Shown: piece after piece, positions 25,898-38,100 of the stretch
How the letters are laid out: each line of letters opens with the position of its first letter
How positions within the stretch are numbered: position 1 is the stretch's first letter
From: Chitinophaga rhizosphaerae
Lineage (GTDB): Bacteria > Bacteroidota > Bacteroidia > Chitinophagales > Chitinophagaceae
NCBI RefSeq assembly: GCF_003958645.1
Contig: NZ_RXLO01000004.1
Span: 310,001 to 374,000 of the forward strand
Reading direction: 5' to 3'
Length of the DNA stretch: 64,000 nucleotides
Made by a program: the position numbers and the translations under genes
The notes under the pieces: generated by a model
Databases searched by the model: none
The model's input: the letters and a program-made list of their open reading frames with translations, nothing else
Told to the model about the DNA's origin: nothing

Positions 25898-26160
25898 CTA
25901 TCTCACGATAGTGATGGTTCCACGTTTATTCACGACCGTACCGTCTTGCAGCACTGCGCGGAGCACGTAGTTGTATACGCCTACCGGCTGCTTCCTGCCG
26001 CTCATGGTGCCGTCCCATCCGCGTCCGCGGTCTCTCGACTCGAACACCAGTTGTCCCCACTGGTTGTACACCCTGAATTCCATCTGGCGGATGGTGGTGC
26101 CATACACGTAGAGGATATCGTTGGTGCCATCGTTGTTCGGCGTGAACGCGTTCGGAACGA
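25898..26160 (-). other. Type B T9SS sorting domain (CHU_C) of the giant protein
   Basis: The last 88 residues have the gliding-motility-associated C-terminal pattern: NAFTPNNDGTNDILYVYG, FRVYNQWGQLVFES, GWDGTMSGRKQPVGVYNYVL and GTITIVR. An FN3-like domain lies just before it (about 26215-26450). Confidence 0.9.
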
Positions 26161-29100
26161 ATACGAGGTTACCGGCCGGGTTGTCGGTGCTGCCACCGCC
26201 CTGGAACCATGCGCTGTTCTGACATTCGCTGGCCCCTACCGTCATTACCTGGAGGGTAACTGTCTGGTTCGGTTGTAGGCCTGTCACCGTATGCGTAGTG
26301 CCCAGGAGGCCGGAGCTCGGCTGCGTGAAGGTGGCGCCGCCGTCTGTCGATACCCTGTAACCCAGCGCTCCTGCGATCGCATTCCAGCTGAAGGTTACCG
26401 AAGTAGCCGTTTTGTCGGAGATGGAAACCGTCGGTGCCGGAAGCACTGCGTACACGTTGATGGTAACCGGCGTGCGGGTTGCGCTTACACATCCGCTGGC
26501 GTTGCTGGCCGCTACATAATATGTGGTAGCTGCCGTGAGCGCCGGGGTCGTGAACACCGGTCCGGTGAAGATCGGCGTGCCGCCCGTTGCGGAAGTGAAC
26601 CAGGTGAAGGTGGTGCCTGCCTGTGTTGAGGTAGCCCTGATGTCGACCGTGCTGTCGGGGCAAATGGTATTGGCGTCTGCCGTTACCACCGGTACTACCG
26701 GTATGCCGCCCACTTCAGCCCTTGCAGTGGCTCTGCCTGCGCTGGTGCAGGAGCCGCCGACTACCGCTTCAACATACACCGTGAGGCTGCTGGTGAGCGC
26801 GCCTGTGGTGTAGCTGGCCATGGTGCCCGACTGCAGGAGGGTACCGCCGGTTGCGGCGTCGTACCACCTGTAGGTCACGTTGGCCACAGGATTCTGGATC
26901 GTGAAGGTCGCGGTTGCTCCGGAACAGATATTCACCGTGCCACCGTTCGCCAGAACCGGTACAGACGGTGCGTCTGCCGGGATGAAGATCACCTGGGCGC
27001 GGCCATTGCTTGCGCAACTGCCGCCTAACAGGCTCGCTTCAACGTAAACCGTATCTTTTGCCGTCAGGCCCGCCGGCGTGGTGTAGCTGGCCCCTGTGAA
27101 GAGGAGGTTGCCGCCGCTCGGTGCATCGTACCAGCGATACTGGTAATCTGTGCGGGCGTTCCTTACCCTTCCGGTTGCCCTGTCGCCACGGCATACTATT
27201 ACTTCGCCTTCAACGACAAGCGGTACGTCAGGACCGGCGGTCACTGTTACGTTCACGCTGGTGCGCATGCTGCTGGCGCAATTGCCTGCATTCACCGCTT
27301 CCACATAGAAGATGTCGTTGGCGGTCATTGCCGGCGTAGTGAAGGATGTGCCCGTTCCCAGGAGGGTCCCGCCGGTTGCGGCGTCGTACCACCTGTAGGT
27401 CAGGCCGGCCTGCGGGTTCGTTACATTGATGGTGGCCATATTGCCTGCGCAAACCGTTTTCGCTGCAGCGTCTACCGTTACCACTGGCGGAGCCGGTGAA
27501 ATGGTTACGGTTACGGCAGCTCTTGTTGCGCTGGCGCAGGTGCCGTTATCGGATTCTACATAGAACGATGTAGTGGCCGTAATGCCCGTCGGTGCATACG
27601 TGCTGCCGGTGAACAGGAGCGATCCGCCGTTGGCGGCATCGTACCACCTGTAGGTAATACCTGCCTGCGGAGATTGTACGCTCAGGCTGATCGGAGCGCC
27701 TGCGCACACATTCGTATTACCCACGATCACCGGTACTGCAGGCCCTGCAGCAGCGATCAGGATCACCTGGGCGCGGTTGGTGCTCGCGCAGCTGCTGGTG
27801 TTCACTGCTTCCACATAAATGGTATCGCGCATCGTGAGCGGGGTTGCAGATGTGTAGTTTGCGCCGGTGAACAGCAGGGTGCCGCCGCTCGGTGCATCGT
27901 ACCAGCGATAGGTAATGCCCGCAACGGGATTGCTCACGCTCGCGTTCGGACGGTTGCCTGCGCATACCGTTACCGTGCCGGCGGTTACCGTCGGAGTGGC
28001 CGGAGCCGGAGATACCGTTACCATCACCTGCGTGCGGTTGTTGCTCGCGCAATTGCTGGTATTCACTGCTTCTACATAGAAGCTGGTGTTACCGGTCAGC
28101 ACCGGTGTGGAGAAGGAGGTGCCCGAGCCCAGGAGGGTTCCGCCGTTGGCGGCGTTGAACCACCTGTAGGTCAGGTTGGCCTGCGGGTTCGTTACGTTGA
28201 GTACGGCCGTGCTGCCTGCGCATGCGGTTTTCGCCGTTGCGTCTACCGTTACGGAGCCCGGTACGGGGTTCACCGTGATGGCTACCACCGTTCTGCCCGT
28301 GCTGGCGCAGGTACCGTTGTTCGCTTCCACATAGAAGGACGTGGATGCGCTGATGGCGTTCACCGTGAAGCTGGTGCCCGTAGCCAGCGGCGTGCCGCCG
28401 GTTGCTGTGCTGTACCAGCTGTACGTGATGCCGGCTTGTGGCGTCTGGATGCTGAGGCGAACCGTATCGCCGGCGCATACCGTGGTTCCGCCGACCACAA
28501 CCGGCTGAGCAGGTGCCGCCGTGGCGATGAGGATCACCTGGGCGCGGTTGCCACTGGCGCAATCGCCAGCATTCACTGCTTCCACATAGATGGTGTCGCG
28601 CATCGTGAGCGGAGTGGCCGTTGTATAACTATTGCCGGTAAACAGCAGCGTACCGCCGATCGGCGCATCGTACCAGCGGTAGGTAATACCTGCCACAGGG
28701 TTGCTGACGCTCGCCGTAGGCCTGTTGCCTGCGCACACCGTTACTTCACCGTTGGTGACGGTCGGCGTTCCGGGGCGCGGGGTCACGGTAACGCTTACCT
28801 GCGTGCGGCTGGCGCTTACGCAATTGCTGCTGTTCACTGCCTGTACATAGAAGTTTCTATTCGCATTGAGCACCGGCGTGGTGAAGGATGCGCCCGTTCC
28901 TACGAGGTTACCGCCGGTTGCGGCGTCGTACCACCTGTAGGTCAGGTTGGCCTGCGGGTTCATCACATTCAGGGTGGCGGTAGTGCCAATGCAGATGGAT
29001 TTGGATGCTGCATCCACCGTTACTACCGGCGGAGCAGGGTTCACGGTTACCAGCACCGCGGTTCTGCTGGTGCTTACGCAACCGCCCGTATTGAGGGCTT

Positions 29101-32100
29101 CAGCGTAATAGGTAACGTTGGATGTAACTCCGGTGGCGGTGAAAGTGCTGCCTGTTCCCAGGAGATTACCGCCCGCGGGGGCATTAAACCACCTGTAGGT
29201 CACACCCGCAGCCGGGTTCTGGATCGAAAGACGGACCGTGTCGCCCGGGCAGATCGATGTGCTGCCTGCTACTACCGGCGCAACCGGGTTGGCGGCTACG
29301 GCAACGGTAACCCTCGTGAGGGCGGCGCTACCGCATCCGGAAGCGTTCACAGCCTGAACATAGAAGGAATCGGCTGCGTTCACCGGACCGATCGGGAAGT
29401 TGGCACCTGTAGACAGGAGCGTACCGCCCGGCTGGTCGTACCAGTTGTAGGTGATACCAGCGGTGGGGTTCAATACGCGGAGCGTGTCCCTTCCACCCAA
29501 ACAAACAGTCAAGCTGGTAGCCAGTACCGTCGGAGCCGGCGGCAGTGCGTTAACCGTCACATGCACTTTGGCTCTTGCAGGGCTGGTGCATCCGCTAATG
29601 CCAACGGCATCCACGAAATAGGAAATCGTATCGGTGATCGCCGGGGTATTGAACACGGCGCCGGTGAAGATCGGCGCACCGCCCGTTGGCGCCGCATACC
29701 ACCTGTAAGTGATGCCGGCCTGCGGATTGCTAACGCTCACCGTGGCTGTCTTGCCAAGACATACCGCGGTCGTAGCATTGGTCACAACCGGTATTGCCGG
29801 AGCAAGGTTCACATTCACGGTGGCCGCTACACGGCCGCCCGCGTTCGGGCAACCGCCTGCGGAGCGTATTGCTTCCACATAATAAATAGTGGTGTTGGTC
29901 AGCGCCGGTGTCACGAAGCTGTTGCCCGTGAAGATCGGCGTGCCGCCGGATATTACGTTGTACCAGCGGTATACCACTCCGGCAACAGGGTTCTGTACGC
30001 TGAGCGTACCCGTTGCGCCGGTGCAGATGGAGATGCTGTCAGCCACCAGTACCGGAGCCGGCGGCAGCGTGGCCACCGTTACGGTTACGGGTACGCGGGT
30101 AGCAGTACCGCAGGTACCGTTGTATGCTTCTGCATAATAAGTCGTATTCGCAGTGAGGTTCGGTGTAGTGAACACACTGTCGAGGCTCAGCGCCGTACCA
30201 CCGGTTGCGGTAGCGAACCAGCGGATCGTATGGGCCGGGTTAGCCGGACGGGCCTTCAGCACCGCGTTGTTGCCAATGCAGATGGTCGTGTCTCCCGCAA
30301 TGATGGCCGGAGCCGGCGGAACAGGCAATACATTCACCGTAGCCTGGGTACGGATCGGGTTGGCGCAATCCGTAGATGCGCGGTAGGCTTCCGCATAGTA
30401 AGTAGTAGTGGTATTCAGCACTGGCGTGTTGAACACTTTGCCCACGAATACCGGCCTACCGCCCGTTGCCTGGGTGTACCAGCGAACCGTTGCGCTGTCG
30501 GATGCAGTGGCGGTCAGTGTAGTGCTGGTACCGGCGCAGATCGTCACGTTGTTGGTGGCGATGGTCGGAGAAGCGAGCACCCTGTTCGCATAATACACGT
30601 TCATATTCATCAGCGCGCCTACCAGGCTGCGAACCCGGATTTGCACACTGGTGTATGGAGCACCCGGACTGAAGAGCACCACCTGCTGGTTGGCTCCGCC
30701 CAGTACTTCAACGCGCAGCAACGAGCTGTTCAGCGCCCTTGTGTCGCCGTTCGACGTTGCACCGTTGAAAGATGTGATCTCGATCCTGCCCAGCGCCGTT
30801 GCATCGAGCAGGCCGCCCGGAGTGGCGAAACGCAGTTTCACCGTATCCCCGGCAGCTGCGAGACCCGGGAAGTTCAGGTTATAAGTTACATCGCCGGCCA
30901 CACCTACCGGTATGGAGATATTGGCGAAGTTGGTCGTATCGTTGTCCACCGCGTTATCGGGGTTATTCACCGCGCAGAGTACGCAAATCCCGTTGATGCT
31001 GGACGTTGCCGCATTGGCAAAGTCGCAACCCGGGTTGAAGTCACGATTTACGTTGATCGTAACCGCCGTTCTGTTCGCGCTCGCGCAACCGCCTGCCGTT
31101 AAGGCTTCCACATAGTAAACAGTTGTATTCGCAAGTTGCGGTGTGGTGAAGGATGTACCCGTATGGAACGCCGTACCGCCGGACGCCTGCGTATACCAGC
31201 GATAGGTATGTGCGGCGTTCGGAGTGGTGATGGTCAGGATCGCGGTTTGACCGTAGTTGATCATGCCGCTTGCCGGAACGATGGTCACAGCCGGAGATGC
31301 AGGTAATGCTTCCGCCATAACGGTTACCGTACGCGGGGTTGCACTGGTGCACTGACCGCTCACGGCTACCACATAATAAGTAGCGTTCGCGCCGAGCGCC
31401 GGGGTCGTGAATACGGCACCCGTGAACACGAGGTTCGTGAGGCTGGCATCGCTGTACCATTTGAAGTCAACGCCAGGTGTGGTGCTGGTAGCGGACAGCA
31501 CTGCGGAAGAACCGATGCAGACAGTGGCGTTACCGGGAGTTACATCTGGCACAGCCGGGCGTTCGCTCACGTTCACCTGAACGGCCGTTCTCGTTGCGCT
31601 GGCGCAACCGCCGGCAGACACCGCTTCCACATAATAGGATACGGAGCTGTTGAGCGCAGCCGTGATATAGGTGGCTCCCGTGAACACCGGCGTACCACCG
31701 CTTTGCTGGGTATACCATCTGAACGTAGCTCCTGCAGGTGCAGTTGCCCTCAGCGTGGCCGATGTGCCCGCACAAGTCGCAACCGTTGTATTCTCTACCG
31801 TAGGCGCTGCAGGCGTGGTGCCCACAGTTACGGTAGCAGATACCCTGCCGCCTGCGTTCGGGCAACCACCGGCTGAGCGGATGGCTTCCACATAATAGAT
31901 CGTTGTACCATTCAGTGCAGGCGTAGTGAAGGTAGCACCCTCAAACACCGGCGTACCGCCCGTCAGCGTAGTATACCAGCGATACACGACGCCAGCTGCC
32001 GGTGCAGTTACACGCAGCGTTGCGTTGGCGCCGGCACAGATACCCACGCTGTCTGCTTCCAGAACAGGCGCCGGCGGCGCTGTGCTTACCGTCACCGTTA

Positions 32101-35100
32101 CAGACGTGCGGGTCGCGGAGCCGCAGGTACCGTTATATGCCTCAACATAATAAGTCGTATTGGCCGAAAGCGCAGGTGTGGTAAACACACTGTCCAGGCT
32201 CAGCGGCGTACCGCCGGATGCCGCAGCGAACCAGCGAATGGTGAGCGATGGGTCAGACGGACGCGCCTTCAGTACCGCGTTGTTACCAGCGCAGATCGTG
32301 GTATCGCCTGCGATGATGGCAGGAGACGGCGGGATCTGCAGTACGTTCACCGTAAACGCCGTACGTGCGGGGTTCGGGCAATTCGTGGATGCGCGGAAGC
32401 TTTCAGCGTAATAGGTAGTGGTGGCACTGAGCGCAGGCGTGGTGAACACCTTGCCGGTGAACACCGGCGTGCCGCCCGTTGCCTGGGTATACCAGCGTAC
32501 CGTTGCACTGTCTGACGCAACTGCCGTCAGCACCGTTGTGCTGCCTGCGCAGATGGTGCTGTCGCTGGCCGTGATGGTCGGCGCAGCCAATACCCTGTTC
32601 GCATAATAAACGTTTACGTTCATCAGCGCACCTACCAGGCTACGAACTCTCAGCTGGATGCGGTTGTAAGCACCGGTCGGCTTGAAGAGCACTACTTGCT
32701 GGTTGGCACCGCCCAACAGTTCTACACGCAGCAGCCCACTGTTCAGCGCCCTGGTGTCGTTGTTGGACGTGTTACCGTTGAACGAAGTGATTTCGATGCG
32801 GCCCAGTGCCGTAGCGTCCAGCAAACCGCTCGGAGTGGCGAAACGCAGTTTCACCGTATCCCCGGCAGCTGCGAGCGACGGGAAGTTGAGGTTATATGTT
32901 ACATCGCCGGCCACACCTACCGGTATGGAAATATTGGCGAAGTTGGTCGTATCGTTGTCTACCGCGTTATCAGGATTGTTCACAGCGCACAACAGGCAAA
33001 TGCCGTTGATGCTGGAAGTTGCCTGGTTGGCGAAGTCGCAACCCGGGTTGAAGTCGCGGTTCACGTTCACAGTCACCGCAGTGCGCGTGCTGCTGGCGCA
33101 TCCGCCGGCAGACACCGTTTCCGCATAGAAGGTGGTAGCGTTCGAGAGTTGCGGCGTGGTGAATGAATTGCCTGTATGAACAGGGCTTCCGCCGGTAGGT
33201 TGCAGGTACCAGTTGTAAGTGGCGCCTGCCTGCGGCGTGGAGATGGTCAGCGTTGCGGTTTGACCATATTCAACCGTACCGGATGCCGGGTTGATGGAAA
33301 CGATCGGCGCAGCCGGCGGAGCTTCCACCAATACGTTCACCGTACGGGCGGTAGTGCTCACGCATTGACCGCTGGCGGCCACCACGTAGTAGGTTGTATT
33401 GGACGTGATCGCAGGGGTATTGAATACCGGCCCGGTGAATACCAGGTTGGTAAGGCCCGCGTCGCTATACCACTTGAAGTCGACACCCGCCGTCGTGGAG
33501 GTGGCGGAGAGCGATGCATTGCCACCCACGCAAACCGCGGCGCTCGCCGGCGTAACGTCGGGCACTGCCGGGCGTTCGGTCACGTTCACCTGAACGGCCG
33601 TTCTCGCTGCGCTGGCGCAACCACCGGCAGAAATACCTTCCACATAATAGATCACCGAGCTGTCGAGCACCGGCGTGGTAAAGTCGGCACCGGTGAACAC
33701 CGATGTTCCGCCCGTTGCCGATGTGTACCAATTGAAGGTAGCGCCTGCAGGACCGGTAGCGCGAAGCGTTGCCGTAGTTCCCTCGCAGGTAGTCACCGTC
33801 GTGCTTTCCACGGTCGGAGCGGCCGGCGCAGCACCCATTTTCACGAATGCTTTGGTCCTAACCGGGTTTGCGCAATTGGTGGAGGTTTTCACCGCTTCCA
33901 CATAGAATACCGAATCCACCGAAACAGGGCCGGTCGTAAACGAAGTCCCCGTTGCGATCGGCGTACCGCCCGCAGGGGTTGTATACCAGCGGAACAGGGT
34001 ATTCGGTTTCGGCGCCACGTTGAACGTAGCCGTTCCGCCTGCGCAGGTTGTCACCGTATCTGGCGTTACATCCGGCACCGCGATGAGGCGTTGTGCATAA
34101 TGTATGTTCAGTGCCGAGATGAGCGTGGCCACGCCGGAATTGAGGCGAACTTCCACACGGTCGAACACCGCGTTGGGTTTAAAGGCGATAACTGCCTGGG
34201 TATTGCCGGCGAGGAGCCGCAGGTTCACCAGGCTGTTGTTGATCGCCACGCGATCGTTGTTGAAGGTAGTACCGTTGTAGGTAGCCACTTGCGTTCCACC
34301 CAACAGCGCAACATCCGCCAGCGATGACGGGAAGGATATGAGAATGCGAACGCTGTCGCCCGCGTCGCTGGACGACGGGAAGATGAGCGTCTGTTGCGCA
34401 TAAGCACCGAGCAGGCCTGCCACTACGTGCAGCGACGAAGCGGAGTTCGCACTGGCGTCTACCGCCGCAGCCTGGTTATCTACGAAACATCCGATGCAGA
34501 TGCCGTTCACGCTGCTCACTTGTGTAGTTGCCACATCGCAGGGTACATCCGGGTTCGTGATGGTCACGTTTGCCACAACCGCAACACGCTGGGCGCTCGC
34601 ACAACCCGTTGCGTTCGTTGCTTCCACATAATAGGTAGTGGTAGATTGCAGCGCGGGCGTTGTGAAGCTGGGGCCTGTAAATATAGCAGTACCGCCAACG
34701 GGTACGTCGTACCATTGGTAAGTCAGCGCCGGGTTCGGGCTATTCACCGTGAAGGTGGCCGTGCTGCCTTGCGGGATGGTCACCGAATTAGCGGTCACTG
34801 TTACTTCCGCCAGGCCTACCTGGACAACTACCGGCACCCTCGTTTCGCTCGGGCAATTGGTAGTGCCGGATACGGCTTCGGCATAGTATACCGTATTGGC
34901 GCTGATGGCCGGTGTCACGAACGATGCGCCCGTTGCCAGCGGCGTTCCGCCGGTAGCCGTGCTGTACCAGCGCACCGTATTGCCCGCGGGCACGGTGGCG
35001 TTCAGCGTAGCCGTCTGACCGGAGCAGACATTTACCGTATCTGCCGCGATCGTCGGACGGGCGGTTATTTGTTGAACGTAGAATACATTGATTTCATTCA

Positions 35101-38100
35101 GCGCAGAAACCACACCCGTGAGCCTGATTTCCACGTTGTCGAATGCAGCTGTTGGCACGAAGGATATCACACTGCGCGTGCCACCGTTCAGGAGCTGCAG
35201 GTTCAGCAGGCCGCTGTTCAGCGTTTTCACATCTGCCGTATTTTCCGTGGTACCGATCCGTGGACGGACGGTTGTACCCGCAAGCAGGTTCAGATCGAGC
35301 AGGCCTGTGGTGGAGCCTACTACCACACGGAGCGAGTCGCCGGGCGTGCTCGCCGTCGGGAAGGAAATCCGCTGGTAAACGGATCCGCCCAGCAAACCTA
35401 CCGGCAAGTGCAGCGACGAAGCCGTTTCGGGGTTCGCATCCACCGCCAGTGCCGCATCATCCACACCGCACAACAGGCAAAGGCCTACAGTGCCGGTAGC
35501 CGTAGAAGTAGCACCGCGGCCGCAAGACAGGTCAGGACTGGCCGGGCCAACCGTTACCGTGACGGGAACGCTGGTACGGATGAAGCTGGTCAGCCCATCC
35601 GGCGTAGCCGCCTGAACATAATAGGTTTTATCCTTCAGCAGCGTGGGCGTGGTGAAGGTCGCCGTTGTTGCCACAGGAACGCCGCCGGTCGGGGTTTCAT
35701 ACCAGCTGAACGTTGCACCGGGGAACCGGATCGAAGCATTGAAAGTTTGGGTATTACCGAATGGAACGGTAGCGTTCGGCGGAGCAACCGTTACGGGAAC
35801 GAACGCTGCCGCTTCATATACGTTCAGGCTGCCGAGCGCGGCCACCACACCGTTCAGGTCTACCCGAACGCCGTCGAAGCCGGTAGTAGCCGGAATCACC
35901 ACTTTGAATTTGGCCACGTCGCCGGTTACGTCGAGTCCCAGCAATTGCAAGTCTGCGAGGTCATTGTCGAGCGTAACGGGATTCCCGTTCGGCGTGTCGC
36001 CGCTATAGGTTTCCACCCTGATGCCGGAAAGCAACTGGGCATTCACCAACTGGTTGGGCACACCGAGGAACAGCGCGATGCTGTCGCCCGCCTGGTAGGT
36101 ACCCGGGAATTTGATCAATTGGCCTACGGAACCGAGGGCGCCCACCGTCATCGTGATCTGCGACGCCGTGGTCGTATCCTGGTCTACCGCATTGTTGGGG
36201 TTCGAAACGCCGCAACCCAGGCAAATACCGCCGATCAGCGGGCTCTGCTGCAGGTCGCCGTATGTCCACAACGGACCGGGGCCACCGTTCACGGTCACCG
36301 TGGCGGCCGTGCGCGAGAAGCTCCGCTTTCCGTCTGCCGGCGTAAAGGCTTCCGCAAAATATTGTTTCGTTCTCGTAAGTACCGGCGTCGTAAATGCCGC
36401 AGCGTTGCCAACCGCAGTGCCGCCTTTCGGTTCCGTGAACCAGGAATAGGTGGCGCCCGGTGCGCGAACGCTGGCGGTCATCGTTGCCGTGGCGCCGGAT
36501 GCGATCACCGGTGCCGGTGGCGTGATGGTCAGCGGCATAAAGGCTACCGCTTCGTATACGCGCAGCCCGTTCAGGCCGGCCAGTAAGGCGGTCGTTCCAA
36601 TGCTGACACCATCGAAGTTAGTTCCTACCGGGAACGTCACGCGGAATTTACCCGTGCTGCCTACCCCGAGGCCGAGGGGTTCCAGTCTTACGAGACTGTT
36701 ATTCAGCGCAATCACGTCTCCGTTCGGAACATTATTCAGGTAGGTCTGCGCGGTGAGGCCACCTAACGCAGAAAGACTAAACAGCTGATCGGGCAATTCC
36801 AGGAACAGCGCGATGCTATCGCCCGCCTGGTAAACACCTGGGAAGTGGATCACCTGCGAAATGCTGCCGAGCGCGCCCAGCGGCATGCTGAGGAGGGAAG
36901 ACGTGGTCGTGTCTTCGTCAACCGCTTTCGCAGGATCGGTAATGCTGCAACCTACGCACACACCACCGATCACAGGCCCTGCCTGCTGGTCGCCGTACGT
37001 CCACAGCGGACCGGGGCCACCGCCCACGTTCACTGTAGCCATTGTGCGCACGAAGCTCTTCTTGCCATCCGGCGTACTGGCTTCAGCCCAGTAGAACGTT
37101 TGACGGGTAAGATTAGGGGTATTGAAGCTGGCGCCCGTTCCTACCGGCGAACCGCCGGTGGGTGTGGTGTACCAGTTCACCGTGGCGTCGCCCAGGCGAA
37201 TGGTAGCGCCAATAGTAGCGGAAGTATTCAGCGGAACGGTTTGTACAGATGGTGCAACCGTCAGCGGCACCATTGCCGTGGCTTCGAATACCTGCAGATT
37301 ACTGAGGCCGCCTACTACGGGGGCCAGCGAAATTTGCACCGCATCGAAGTCCGCTCCGGCAGGCAATGTTACCCTGAATTTGCCCGTGGCGCCTACAGGA
37401 ATGCCCAGCACCTGTGCATTGGCAAGCGCTGTGCTGAACGCCGCAGCGTCGTTATTGGAAGTGGTCCCATTGAAAGTTTCTATCCGGATACTGTTCAGCA
37501 GGTTCAGGGAAAGCAGCTGACCGGCAGGGATTCCAAGATCGAGGATGATGCTGTCGCCCGGATGATAATTACCGGGGAAGCGGATCAGCTGGCCGGCGTT
37601 GGAAAGCACGCCCAGCGGGATGGTGATCGTGGAAGCGGTGGTCGTGTCTTCGTCTACCGCCAGTTCGGGATTATTGACGGTGCAGCCGAGGCAGATACCG
37701 CTCAATACAGGACTGGTTTCATTATCGCCATAAGACCAGAGTGGCCCGTCGGCACCGCCAACCCTCACGGGAACGGCCGTCCGCACATAGCTGGTAACGC
37801 CGTCTGCGGTTGCCTCTACATAATAAGTGGTGCTGCGGGTCAGGTTCGGCGAATTGAACGTAGCGCCCGTTCCTACCGGCGATCCGCCCGTAGGAGCGGT
37901 GTACCAGTTGAACGTAGCCCCGGCAGGACGAACCGTTGCGCTCAGGCTCGCGCTCGTTCCATAAGGCACAACAGCCGGGTTCGGAGTAACTGACACGGGT
38001 ATCATGGCCACGGCTTCGTACACACGGAGGGTAGCCAGTTCGGCGAGTACCGCGTTCAGGTTTACCTGCACCGCGTCAAAAGATGTTGTAACCGGCATGC